Assembly (NCBI RefSeq): GCF_900143525.1
Contig: NZ_FREZ01000001.1
Span: 310,001 to 374,000 of the forward strand
Source of the DNA: Ruegeria sp. Alg231-54
GTDB taxonomy: Bacteria; Pseudomonadota; Alphaproteobacteria; Rhodobacterales; Rhodobacteraceae
DNA length: 64,000 nt
Reading direction: 5' to 3'
This document shows, piece by piece, positions 56,239-64,000 of this stretch. How positions within the stretch are numbered: the first letter of the stretch is position 1; each line of letters starts with the position of its first letter. The notes below the pieces were generated by a model that was given only the letters and a program-made list of their open reading frames with translations, was not told the origin of the DNA and ran no database searches. The position numbers were made by a program, and so were the translations under genes.

Positions 56239-56808
56239 ATGACCACGAGCAGTACATCGGGCTTGACCCGGCGTGCCCTATTGGGCGCATTCGCTGCAAC
56301 AGCAGTTGTAGCAGCACCGACTTATTCCAATGCAGCAGGTTTTTTGCGCGGTGGCGGCGATATCCGTCGTATCCGTATGTATTCGGGCCGCACGGGCGAA
56401 CGGCTTGATATGATCTATTGGGTCGACGGAAAATACATCAAGGACGCCGTCAAGGAAGTGAATCACTTCATGCGAGACTGGCGCACTGACCAGGCCAAGT
56501 CCATGGACCTGCGTACCATCGACATCATGGCAGCCTCTCATAATCTTCTGGACGTGAATGAGCCCTACACTCTTTTGTCCGGCTACCGCTCCCCCCAAAC
56601 TAATGCAATGCTGCGGTCACGTTCGCGCCGTGTGGCCAAGAACTCGCTGCACATGAAAGGTCAGGCTGCTGACTTGCGCCTGTCGTCCCGTTCCGTGTCC
56701 CAGATGGCCAAAGCAGCTATGTCCTGCCGCGCTGGCGGTGTCGGCAGGTATCACCGCTCGAACTTCGTCCATATGGATTGCGGCGAGGTTCGCAGCTGGG
56801 GCGGCTAA
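56239..56808 (+). CDS. mepK: MepK-type murein L,D-endopeptidase (DUF882/YcbK)
   Basis: A 189-residue protein with a Tat signal (LTRRALLGAFAATAVVAAP, twin arginines) so it is probably exported folded. The catalytic domain has metal-site motifs: SGYRSPQTNAML, SLHMKGQAADLRL (H and D) and FVHMDCG. E. coli MepK cleaves mDAP-mDAP (3-3) cross-links, and is also next to ldtD there. The ATG at 56239 puts the Tat signal at the N-terminus; an earlier start at 55942 would make it internal. A terminator follows. Confidence 0.9.
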   Translation: MTTSSTSGLTRRALLGAFAATAVVAAPTYSNAAGFLRGGGDIRRIRMYSGRTGERLDMIYWVDGKYIKDAVKEVNHFMRDWRTDQAKSMDLRTIDIMAASHNLLDVNEPYTLLSGYRSPQTNAMLRSRSRRVAKNSLHMKGQAADLRLSSRSVSQMAKAAMSCRAGGVGRYHRSNFVHMDCGEVRSWGG

Positions 56809-56835
56809 AAGACACCAAAACTGTTTCTAAACGAC

Positions 56836-56863
56836 GAGCGCCCTTGGGCGCTCTTTGTTTTTG
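56836..56863 (+). terminator. intrinsic terminator after mepK
   Basis: GAGCGCC / GGCGCTC stem with a CTTG loop and a tail TTTGTTTTT. The next 370 bp up to the following gene have only a small minus-strand ORF (56913-57119) with no convincing features. Confidence 0.75.
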
Positions 56864-57243
56864 GGCTTATCGATCACATTTTTTGCCTAAAAATCGGATC
56901 GCACGAACAGCTTCAATCCGAGCAATGACGCCGGTGCTTGTGGGTTTCTAGGTGCTGCTGGCAGCCACGTTTTCCGGTTGAAGGCGACGACCAGATCATC
57001 GCAGGATCAAAAGAGATCCGCGCTGCCTCTGTCCTTGTGGGTTCATAACCCACCTCGGTTTTTGACAAGTAATCAAGCTTTTGGGCCATGCATTCCGCAT
57101 GACGGCGTGTTATTGCCACCTGGTTCCATCAGATCGGCGCAGGCTGGCTCAAACCCCCGAATTGAAATGAATTTCTGGGAATTCCCCTTTGATCACTGAT
57201 AATTTACCCTCATCTAAGCGACACATATTTCAAGGAGAATCCC

Positions 57244-57705
57244 ATGTCGCGTACTCTCATATTAGCTGTCATCGTCGCCGGACTTGGCGCCGGAGCTTAC
57301 TATTACCTCAATCAACCCGAACCCACGCCTGCCGAAAGCCTGCAATCGGCAGCCCAGGACGCAGGTGCGGCCGTAAATGATGCCGTGGATGCCGCCACCG
57401 AACAGGCGAGCGAAGCTGCATCTTCCATTGCTGACCAGGCCACCGAAGCGGCCGACCAGGCCGGAGATCAGGTCGCGTCCCTAGCCAATCAGGGGCAAGA
57501 CTTGCTGAATTCCTGGATCGAAGAAGGTACGCTTTCCGTCCAGAATTTTGACTATGACGCCATGGTAGCTTCGGTTCAGGATAGCCAGTTGTCACAGGAC
57601 CTGAAAACAAAAGCCTTGGGTATCCTGGATGAAATCAAGGCATCCCCTCAGTTGATTGCTCAGAAGATCGAAGAGCTGCGCACGCTTCTGACTGGACAAC
57701 AATAA
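57244..57705 (+). CDS. membrane-anchored Ala/Gln-rich protein
   Basis: A 153-residue protein with one N-terminal hydrophobic segment (about 4-22, LILAVIVAGLGAGAYYYL), then a charged, Ala/Gln/Asp-rich stretch (about 28-85) that could form a coiled or amphipathic helix in the periplasm, and a short C-terminal domain with SVQDSQLSQDLKTKALGILDEIKASPQ. A signal anchor or signal peptide is possible. No family recognised; resemblance to periplasmic helical proteins is only general. AAGGAG precedes the ATG, and a terminator follows. Confidence 0.7.
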   Translation: MSRTLILAVIVAGLGAGAYYYLNQPEPTPAESLQSAAQDAGAAVNDAVDAATEQASEAASSIADQATEAADQAGDQVASLANQGQDLLNSWIEEGTLSVQNFDYDAMVASVQDSQLSQDLKTKALGILDEIKASPQLIAQKIEELRTLLTGQQ

Positions 57706-57712
57706 TTTCTGG

Positions 57713-57742
57713 GGGCCGTTCTATTTTGAGCGGCCCTTTTTC
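57713..57742 (+). terminator. intrinsic terminator after the Ala-rich protein gene
   Basis: A 9-bp stem GGGCCGTTC / GAGCGGCCC with one G-T pair and a TATTTT loop, then five Ts. Confidence 0.8.
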
Positions 57743-57888
57743 TTTACCGGGCGCGCATTCCCGTTACGTCAGGCGCAACTCTGATTGACGTCTCAGCACC
57801 CGTTTGATTGGCTGCCCCTAAATCCAACGCAATACCACTTGCAACAGACCTGTTCTGTGCTGTGTCCGCACAGGAGATAGGAGACATA

Positions 57889-58917
57889 ATGATCACCCTG
57901 CCCCCAAACATGTTCGCCGTCATTCAAACCCATGACGGCTATTCTGGATCGGCTACAGGTCCTTTTATCGAGGATGCCGCCGATTGGCTGGCCGAGGCCG
58001 AGCTTCCCGTGCTCGAACCCGGTCCCGGTCAAGTGTTGATCAAATTACGGACGGCGTCGGTGAATCCATCCGATCTCCACTTTATCAAGGGAGAATACGG
58101 ACAACCGCGTGTCAAAGGCACGCCCGCCGGGTTCGAAGGCTGTGGCGACGTGGTGGCCACCGGCGCCGGTGCCGAAGCATTGCAGGGTCAACGGGTCGCC
58201 TTTGTGGCGGCTGGTTCCGGGGCGTGGGCGGAGTATGTCGTGACGCAGGCGCTGATGTGTATCCCACTGCGACCCGATATCTCGGACGAAGATGGTTCCG
58301 CCCAGGTCATCAATCCCATGACTGCGATGGCCATGGTGGACATCGCGCGGGGTGCGGGCGATGCTTTTGTCGTTTCGGCGGCCACCAGCCAGTTGGGCAA
58401 ACTCATGTGCTCATTGGGGCGCGATTTGGGACTGAAACCCATCGCTATCGTGCGTCGGGCCGAGGCAGTTGAATCCTTGAAGGAACTTGGCGCTCATGAG
58501 GTCTTGGTCACGTCCGACCCGGACATGATGCAGAAATTCGCAGCGCTCAGCATGGAACTGAAGCCACGTGTCTTTCTGGATGCCGTGACGGATCAGGTTT
58601 CCGAGCAGATTTTCTGTTCGATGCCCAACGGTGCGCGGTGGGTCATCTACGGCAAGCTCAGCCCCGAATTGCCAAAACTGACACAGACCGGTCAGTTGAT
58701 CTTTATGGGCAAGCGGATCGAGGGATTCTGGTTGACCAAGTGGATGACGTCAACGCCTCCGGCGGACCAGATGAGAGTTGTTGGTGAAGTACAGGCCCGG
58801 TTTGCTGACGGACGCTGGAAAACGGATGTTTCTGAACGGCTTGGCTTGCGCGATGTGGTGGCAAATCTGGCCAATGCTCTGAAAAAGAGTGACGGGAAGG
58901 TGATTATCACGCCATAG
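57889..58917 (+). CDS. MDR-type zinc-free oxidoreductase (QOR/enoyl reductase-like)
   Basis: A 342-residue medium-chain dehydrogenase/reductase: the GroES-like N-domain with RTASVNPSDLHFIKGEYG and GFEGCGDVVATG, and the cofactor domain starting FVVSAATSQLGKLMCSLGRDLGL. Zinc ligands of classical ADHs are missing. The substrate is open. The ATG at 57889 is preceded by AGGAGATAGGAG. It is 75 bp before livH of the second transporter and a strong hairpin lies between (58927-58954, without a T run), so joint transcription is possible but unsure. Confidence 0.85.
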   Translation: MITLPPNMFAVIQTHDGYSGSATGPFIEDAADWLAEAELPVLEPGPGQVLIKLRTASVNPSDLHFIKGEYGQPRVKGTPAGFEGCGDVVATGAGAEALQGQRVAFVAAGSGAWAEYVVTQALMCIPLRPDISDEDGSAQVINPMTAMAMVDIARGAGDAFVVSAATSQLGKLMCSLGRDLGLKPIAIVRRAEAVESLKELGAHEVLVTSDPDMMQKFAALSMELKPRVFLDAVTDQVSEQIFCSMPNGARWVIYGKLSPELPKLTQTGQLIFMGKRIEGFWLTKWMTSTPPADQMRVVGEVQARFADGRWKTDVSERLGLRDVVANLANALKKSDGKVIITP

Positions 58918-58992
58918 TAGAACAAAGCCCCGGACGAAGGAGGATGTCCGGGGCGTAAGGAACGCCGGGCCAACCGGCATGGGAGGACAAAC

Positions 58993-59868
58993 TTGGATAA
59001 CGCACAGCTGCTGATCAGCGGGCTGGCGAATGGCTGTGTCTACGGCCTGATCGCGCTTGGCTTTGTGCTGATTTACAAGGCCGCCGAGGCAGTGAATTTC
59101 GCGCAGGGCGACTTCATGATGTTGGGCGCCTTCGTGACGATCGGGCTTACGAATACGGAGTATATGGGGCTGCCCTTCTGGATGGCCTTGCCTATTTCAT
59201 TGGGGATCATGGGCGCGTTGGGCTACTTGCTTGATCGCCTGATCATCCGGCGTTTGTTTGGAGAAAGCCAAACGGCAGTTGTTATCCTGACCATCGCTTT
59301 GGGTTTCGTAATCCGGTTCGCAGCCGGGTTGATCTGGGGGCACGAGCCGCAGACGCTTCAAAACCCGTTGGCCGGCAAGGAAGTCCGCTTTGGCGGACTG
59401 GTGCTGGGGATGGAGGACGTCGCGGTCATCGTCGTGACCATCTTGCTGACCTGGGGGCTGTATGTTTTCTTCAGTCGAACCAAGCTGGGTCTTGCGATGC
59501 AGGGCGCGTCGCAGAACCAGTTGGCGGCGTATTACATGGGAATACCGGTGAAGCGTGTGCAGGGCTTTATCTGGGCTTTGGCGGGGGTTGTCGCGGGGAT
59601 TGCAGGCATCTTGTTCGCGGCCAAGGGGTCTGTCGATCCAACCACCGGTTTGCTCGGCATCAAGGCCTTCGCCGCAGCCGTAATCGGTGGCTTTGGAAGC
59701 CTGCCGGGGGCATTGGCTGGCGGGCTGATCGTCGGCGTGATTGAACCCTTTGCCAGCCGTTACATTGCAGCAGGGTACAGCCAGATCGCGCCTTATGCGC
59801 TGCTGCTGGCGGTGCTGATCTTTCGCCCGAATGGGCTGTTCAGTCAGGTTCGGGTCAAGAAGGTCTAA
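58993..59868 (+). CDS. livH: ABC transporter permease LivH (set 2)
   Basis: A 291-residue permease with about eight membrane segments. ANGCVYGLIALGFVLIYKAAEAVNFAQGDFMMLGAF matches LivH, and GGFGSLPGALAGGLIVGVIE is the conserved loop. The start is the TTG at 58993, with GGAGGA ahead. It opens a livH-livM-livG-livF string; no substrate-binding protein gene is seen upstream, so it may lie beyond the window, after the acyl-CoA synthetase. Confidence 0.92.
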   Translation: MDNAQLLISGLANGCVYGLIALGFVLIYKAAEAVNFAQGDFMMLGAFVTIGLTNTEYMGLPFWMALPISLGIMGALGYLLDRLIIRRLFGESQTAVVILTIALGFVIRFAAGLIWGHEPQTLQNPLAGKEVRFGGLVLGMEDVAVIVVTILLTWGLYVFFSRTKLGLAMQGASQNQLAAYYMGIPVKRVQGFIWALAGVVAGIAGILFAAKGSVDPTTGLLGIKAFAAAVIGGFGSLPGALAGGLIVGVIEPFASRYIAAGYSQIAPYALLLAVLIFRPNGLFSQVRVKKV

Positions 59869-59871
59869 GCC

Positions 59872-60969
59872 ATGCGGATTGTGTTCAAAACCAACTACAT
59901 GCAGGATATCCGACCATGGAAGGATGCGTATCAGCTTTGCCTGTACCTGATCTTGCTGGCGGTTGTCGCCGCCGCTCCGTGGTGGCTGGACGACTTCTAC
60001 CTGGGTGAACTGACAAACGTGCTGATCTGGGCCATCGCGGGCCTGGGGTTGATGATCCTGACGGGTCACACAGGTCAAGTCAGTCTGGGTCATGCCGCGT
60101 TTTTAGCCTTTGGTTGCTACGCCAACGTCATTCTTCTTGAAGCTGGCGTTCCGTTCCTGATTGCCTTCCCCTTGGCTGGTATTCTGACCGGGTTGGCCGG
60201 AGTGACAGTCGCCATCCCTGCACTGCGACTGCACGGGATATATCTCGCGATCTTCACAATGGCCCTGTCCATCCTGATGGATGACGTCATTGTTCTGGCC
60301 GAGCCGATCACTGGCGGGGTCGCGGGTAAATACCTAGGCGGCGTCGAGATCTTCGGGTTCCTGGTCGACCGCTGGGGCACTCCGGTTCAGTTCTTCTGGC
60401 TGGTTCTTGGTGTGGCGATGCTGGTGACGCTTGGCTACATCAACCTGTTGCGCGCACCTTTGGGGCGCAGCTTTATCGCTGTGCGGGATTCCGAAGTGTC
60501 GGCGCAGGCCATGGGCGTGGACATTGCCCGGACAAAGATGATCTCGTTCGCACTGTCCTGCGCTGTATGCGGATGGGCGGGCGCGTTGATGGGCATGTAC
60601 TCGGGCGCTTTCAACAATGAGACGTTCAGCGTCCTGATCTCAATCCAGTTACTGATGATGATCGTGATTGGCGGACTGGGGTCCATCCACGGCGCGTTCC
60701 TTGGTGCCATTGTGATCGGGTTTCTGCCCCAGTTCCTGTCGATATCAAAGGAGTATGTGGGCGCAGTGTTTGGTGGCAATACCGTCGCCATCCCGGGATT
60801 GGAATTCGGTATCTTCGGTATGATCCTGATCGCCTTCATCCTGTTTGAACCGATGGGCTTGTACGGGCGCTGGCTGAAAATTCGCACTTGGTTCGAGCTG
60901 TTTCCCTTCTATCGCAAGGACATGTTCAAGCGGCAGAAATCCTACCTCAAGACGGAGCGCCTGAGATGA
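59872..60969 (+). CDS. livM: ABC transporter permease LivM (set 2)
   Basis: A 365-residue permease with about ten hydrophobic segments. LTGHTGQVSLGHAAFLAFGCY is the LivM-type region and VRDSEVSAQAMGVDIARTKMISFALS with GGLGSIHGAFLGAIVIG the conserved cytoplasmic loops. It begins 4 bp after livH and overlaps the start of livG. Unlike set 1, this set is compact, with no insert between its genes. Confidence 0.93.
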   Translation: MRIVFKTNYMQDIRPWKDAYQLCLYLILLAVVAAAPWWLDDFYLGELTNVLIWAIAGLGLMILTGHTGQVSLGHAAFLAFGCYANVILLEAGVPFLIAFPLAGILTGLAGVTVAIPALRLHGIYLAIFTMALSILMDDVIVLAEPITGGVAGKYLGGVEIFGFLVDRWGTPVQFFWLVLGVAMLVTLGYINLLRAPLGRSFIAVRDSEVSAQAMGVDIARTKMISFALSCAVCGWAGALMGMYSGAFNNETFSVLISIQLLMMIVIGGLGSIHGAFLGAIVIGFLPQFLSISKEYVGAVFGGNTVAIPGLEFGIFGMILIAFILFEPMGLYGRWLKIRTWFELFPFYRKDMFKRQKSYLKTERLR

Positions 60970-61730
60970 GCCTTCTTGAGTTCGAAAACGTCACTCTGAA
61001 GTTCGGTGGGTTGACTGCCGTCAATGATCTATCTTTCGAAGTCGAGGAAGGCGAGGTTTTCGCCATCGTTGGCCCTAATGGTGCAGGGAAGTCTACGGTC
61101 TTCAACCTGATCTCGCGTTTCTACGACCCCTACGCAGGCAAAATTCGTTACGACGGGCACGACTTGCTTAAAGCCAAACCGTCCGGCGTGGCTGCATATG
61201 GTGTGGCGCGGACATTTCAGAACATCGAGCTCTTCGAGCATGCGACGGTCTTGCAGAACCTGCTTGTCGGACGGCACCGCCACCGCAAATCGAACATGCT
61301 GTCCGAGGTGTTGTTTCTGCCCTCCGCACGACGACAGGAACTGGAGAACCGCGAAAAGGTCGAAGAGATTATCGACTTCCTCGACCTGCAGGCGTTCCGC
61401 GACAAGATGATTTCTGGCCTGCCCTATGGCGTGCGTAAGGTGGTCGAGGTGGCCCGCGCACTGGCCACCGATCCCAAGCTTTTGTTGTTGGACGAACCGG
61501 CCTCGGGTCTGTCAGTCGAAGAAACAACGGACATGCGCTGGTGGATTGACGATATCCGGCGGCAGATGGGGATCACGGTACTGATGGTCGAGCATGATAT
61601 GGGGCTGGTTTCCGGCGTCTCGGATCGCGTTCTGGCAATGGCGGACGGCGCAAAACTGGCGCTGGGAACACCTGCTGAGGTTCAGTCGCACCCGGCGGTG
61701 GTCGAGGCCTATTTGGGGAAAGCCTCATGA
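60966..61730 (+). CDS. livG: ABC transporter ATP-binding protein LivG (set 2)
   Basis: A 254-residue ATPase: Walker A GPNGAGKST (about 37-45) and Walker B LLLLDEPASGLS. In place of the LSGGQ signature it reads ISGLPYGVRKVVEVARAL, as seen in the branched-chain/urea type LivG of many Proteobacteria. I use the ATG at 60966, overlapping the livM stop; an in-frame start at 60888 is inside livM. It overlaps livF by 4 bases. Confidence 0.93.
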   Translation: MSLLEFENVTLKFGGLTAVNDLSFEVEEGEVFAIVGPNGAGKSTVFNLISRFYDPYAGKIRYDGHDLLKAKPSGVAAYGVARTFQNIELFEHATVLQNLLVGRHRHRKSNMLSEVLFLPSARRQELENREKVEEIIDFLDLQAFRDKMISGLPYGVRKVVEVARALATDPKLLLLDEPASGLSVEETTDMRWWIDDIRRQMGITVLMVEHDMGLVSGVSDRVLAMADGAKLALGTPAEVQSHPAVVEAYLGKAS

Positions 61731-62500
61731 GCGAGCCCATCCTGACAATCCGCAACATCGAAAGCTTTTACGGTCCGATCATGGCAATCCGGGGTGTTTC
61801 TCTGGATGTTCATCAGGGCCAAATTGTCTCGATCCTTGGCGCCAATGGCGCGGGCAAGACCACGCTGATGAAAACCGTTTCTGGCGTGATTGATCCGGAA
61901 AAGGGCAAGATCACGTTTGAAGGCAACGAAATTCAGGGGTCCGAGCCACACAAGGTCGTGCAGAAAGGCATCGTTCACGTGCCCGAAGGGCGTGAAGTGT
62001 TTCCACTGCTGACGGTCGACGAAAACCTCAGCCTCGGCGCCTATACCCTGAAGGACAAGGGTCAGATCGATCACGATCGGGATCTGGTGTTCTCATACTT
62101 TCCAATCCTCAAGGAACGTCGCAACCAAGAGGCGGGAACATTATCTGGCGGGCAGCAACAGATGCTGGCAATCGGCCGTGGCTTGATGGCCAACCCAAAG
62201 ATCATGCTGTTGGATGAACCCTCGCTTGGCTTGTCACCGCTGCTGGTTCAGGAGATTTTTGGCATCCTCAAGCGACTGAATGACGAACAGAGCATGACCA
62301 TGATGCTGGTCGAACAGAACGCCAACGCCGCCCTGGAACTGGCCCACCATGGCTATGTGATGGAGGTCGGACGCATCGTCATGGACGGCGCAGCAGATGT
62401 TCTGATGCGGTCAGAGGACATCCAGAATTTCTATCTGGGCGTTCAGGAAGAAGGCGCGCGGGAAAACCGCCGTTGGAAGCGGAAAAAGACGTGGAGGTGA
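61727..62500 (+). CDS. livF: ABC transporter ATP-binding protein LivF (set 2)
   Basis: A 257-residue ATPase with GANGAGKTT, LSGGQQQM and IMLLDEPSLGLSP motifs and the LivF-type MLVEQNANAALELA. Its C-terminus GARENRRWKRKKTWR is strongly basic, which is unusual for LivF. It is followed after 5 bp by an acyl-CoA synthetase gene, presumably in the same operon. Confidence 0.93.
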   Translation: MSEPILTIRNIESFYGPIMAIRGVSLDVHQGQIVSILGANGAGKTTLMKTVSGVIDPEKGKITFEGNEIQGSEPHKVVQKGIVHVPEGREVFPLLTVDENLSLGAYTLKDKGQIDHDRDLVFSYFPILKERRNQEAGTLSGGQQQMLAIGRGLMANPKIMLLDEPSLGLSPLLVQEIFGILKRLNDEQSMTMMLVEQNANAALELAHHGYVMEVGRIVMDGAADVLMRSEDIQNFYLGVQEEGARENRRWKRKKTWR

Positions 62501-62505
62501 GACAG

Positions 62506-64000
62506 ATGAATATCAGAACCCTGCCCCCTCAGATCACAGTCAACGGCGTTCGCCTGAACGCAAACCCCGGCCAGCGCCCGGTCTGTGTCGATGAGTGCAC
62601 GACAATCTGCGAGCTGTTCAGGAAACGCTGCGCCGAGCTTGGCGATCGCACAGCGCACCGTGAAAAGGACCTCGGCATCTGGAGGTCGTATTCGTGGGCA
62701 GATTACTGGCAGCACGCAAAGTGGATTGGCCTTGCCCTGCGCAAACTGGGGATGCAGCGCGGCGATGTTGTATCGATCCTGTCAGAGGACCGCAAGGAAT
62801 GGGCTTGGTTCGATATGGGCATTCAGGCCGTTGGTGGCATCGCGTCTGGTGTCTACACCACCGACTCGGCTAACCAGCTAAAATACCTGATTAATGACAG
62901 CGACAGCCGCTTTCTGATCGTCGAGAATGAAGAGCAACTGGACAAATTTCTGCAGGTCGAAGACGAGGTTCCCGGGCTGCTGAATGTCATCATTATTGAC
63001 GATGAGGGGCTGCACGATCTGGACCACGCGCGCTGCATGATGATCGACGCGCTATATACTTTGGGCAAACAAGCCGAGGCTGAAGATCCCGATCGTTTCG
63101 AGGCTGAAATCGCGCTGGCGTCGCCGCAGGATACCGCGCTGTTGATCTACACCTCGGGCACCACGGGAATGCCGAAAGGCGCGATGCTGAGCCATGAGAA
63201 CATCCTTGCGGCAATAGAATGTGGGGCACATGCGTTGCCTGCCTTAGAGACGGACGAACAGCTGTGCTTTCTACCGCTGTGCCATATTCTAGAGCGTGAT
63301 GTATCCATCTACTTCCCACTTGCCGCCAAATGCATCGTAAATTTTGCCGAAAGCCCGGAGACCGTGTTTGCGAACTTGCAAGAGATCTCACCCTCGACCT
63401 TCACGGCTGTTCCGCGTGTTTGGGAGAAGATTTATTCCTACGTTCAGATCATGACGCAGGATGCGACGCCCACGGGCCGCGTAGCCTTTGGCATGGCCCT
63501 GAAGGCAGGGCTTGCGCGGGCCGAGTACATTCTGGCTGGCAAACCCGTCCCAGCCGGCGTCGCCGCGCAATTCTGGCTGTGGGACCGGCTGGTTCTGCGC
63601 AACCTGCGCCGCATGCTGGGTATGGACAAGATGCGGCGCGGCGGTTCAGGCGCGGCCCCGATTTCGACCGATCTGCTGAAATGGTACTGGGCTATTGGAG
63701 TCCCGTTGGTCGAAGGGTTCGGGATGACCGAAACTTCGGGTCTGGCGACGCTAAACACCATTGAACGCAATAAGGTCGGGACCATCGGACGCGCTGTGCC
63801 CGGAAATGACATCCGTATCTCCGAAGACGGTGAGATTCAGCTAAAGGGCCTTAATATCTTTCAGGGGTATTGGCGTAACAACGCTAAAACGGCCGAGACT
63901 TTTACCGCCGATGGCTGGCTGCGAACCGGCGACTTGGGGCATATCGATAATGACGGCTACGTCACTATTTCGGGACGCATGAAAGACATCATCATCACTG
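62506..64000 (+). CDS. AMP-forming acyl-CoA synthetase (3' end outside window)
   Basis: An open frame from the ATG at 62506 to the window end (498 codons) without a stop. The AMP-binding core is present: LLIYTSGTTGMPKGAMLSHENI (about 210-232) and later EGFGMTETSG with the hinge region GWLRTGDLGHIDNDGYVTISGRMKDIII. It resembles long-chain FadD/ACSL proteins, and probably ends about 100-130 residues further on. Located right after livF of set 2, it suggests that the imported acid is activated to a CoA ester. Confidence 0.92.
   Translation, partial: MNIRTLPPQITVNGVRLNANPGQRPVCVDECTTICELFRKRCAELGDRTAHREKDLGIWRSYSWADYWQHAKWIGLALRKLGMQRGDVVSILSEDRKEWAWFDMGIQAVGGIASGVYTTDSANQLKYLINDSDSRFLIVENEEQLDKFLQVEDEVPGLLNVIIIDDEGLHDLDHARCMMIDALYTLGKQAEAEDPDRFEAEIALASPQDTALLIYTSGTTGMPKGAMLSHENILAAIECGAHALPALETDEQLCFLPLCHILERDVSIYFPLAAKCIVNFAESPETVFANLQEISPSTFTAVPRVWEKIYSYVQIMTQDATPTGRVAFGMALKAGLARAEYILAGKPVPAGVAAQFWLWDRLVLRNLRRMLGMDKMRRGGSGAAPISTDLLKWYWAIGVPLVEGFGMTETSGLATLNTIERNKVGTIGRAVPGNDIRISEDGEIQLKGLNIFQGYWRNNAKTAETFTADGWLRTGDLGHIDNDGYVTISGRMKDIIIT

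Noticed and set aside
57037-57053. GTGGG-TTCATAA-CCCAC hairpin resembling a tRNA T arm or anticodon arm
   Set aside because: No acceptor, D or other arm pairs around it; an isolated hairpin rather than a tRNA or a fragment I can place.
56913-57119. 68-aa minus-strand ORF between mepK and the Ala-rich gene
   Set aside because: No motif or homologous pattern seen and no clear ribosome site; left out as a gene.
58927-58954. Perfect 9-bp hairpin between the MDR gene and livH set 2
   Set aside because: No T tract on either strand, so not called a terminator; may be a processing site.

Overview
The window looks like a chromosomal core segment of a marine alphaproteobacterium of the Rhodobacterales (Roseobacter group, Ruegeria-like). 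The evidence is a ChpT phosphotransferase gene, ornithine-lipid genes olsB-olsA, an L21 protein with a long C-terminal extension, a class II DAHP synthase, an IalB-family protein, GcdH, two complete branched-chain amino acid type ABC transporter sets and generally high-GC coding sequence. I see no prophage, insertion sequence, CRISPR array or rRNA operon. The window opens inside sufD and closes inside an acyl-CoA synthetase gene.

Layout. 0-3.5 kb: suf operon end (sufD, two YIP1-type membrane proteins, sufS). 3.56-4.85 kb: tRNA-Arg(CCG), about 1.1 kb without a credible gene, and tRNA-Ser(CGA) on the minus strand. 5-6.6 kb: a tandem pair of exported DUF2059-type proteins. 6.8-12.9 kb: rplU-rpmA, two GNAT acetyltransferases around a LysE exporter, then obg-proB-proA. 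12.9-15.4 kb: chpT (minus), a DUF3553 protein, olsB-olsA. 15.6-17.4 kb: rpsB-tsf. 17.7-18.9 kb: aroQ and a solo LuxR regulator, overlapping on the minus strand. 19-27.1 kb: CoA-ester and lipid catabolism (two MDR/SDR-type oxidoreductases, an APH-like kinase, a DsbA-like isomerase, a beta-lactamase-fold hydrolase, TesB, an SDR, GcdH). 27.3-34.7 kb: the complete phosphate regulon core on the minus strand, transcribed phoR / pstS-pstC-pstA-pstB-phoU-phoB, with a PhoB-box-like region ahead of pstS. 34.7-36.8 kb: gamma carbonic anhydrase, gmk, yicC. 37-41.4 kb: a PAS protein behind a CtrA-type site, class II DAHP synthase, a GlxA-type regulator, a PQQ-type sugar dehydrogenase. 41.6-48.5 kb: liv transporter 1 (livJ-livG-livF, an insert of small exported-protein genes, livH-livM). 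48.7-50.5 kb: a small lipoprotein and a HerA-like ATPase. 50.6-50.85 kb: two candidate sRNAs. 51-57.7 kb: IalB, a lpxD-acp-KAS set, L,D-transpeptidase and a divergent MepK-type endopeptidase, and an anchored Ala-rich protein. 57.9-64 kb: an MDR oxidoreductase, liv transporter 2 (livH-livM-livG-livF) and a partial acyl-CoA synthetase.

How the genes work together. The pst/pho block takes up and senses phosphate. Transporter 2, followed directly by an AMP-forming acyl-CoA synthetase, looks like import plus CoA activation of an organic acid; transporter 1 carries its own binding protein and is more likely for amino acids. LdtD/MepK-type enzymes make and cut 3-3 peptidoglycan cross-links, and lpxD-acp-KAS and olsBA modify the outer membrane lipids.

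The least explained parts are: the liv-1 insert, which carries two paralogous two-cysteine exported proteins and a 20-codon remnant of a livH start; the two tandem terminator-bounded candidate sRNAs upstream of ialB; the aroQ-luxR overlap; the lpxD-acp-KAS set; and the gene-free tract between the two tRNAs. All functional assignments rest on reading motifs and gene order; no database search was run.
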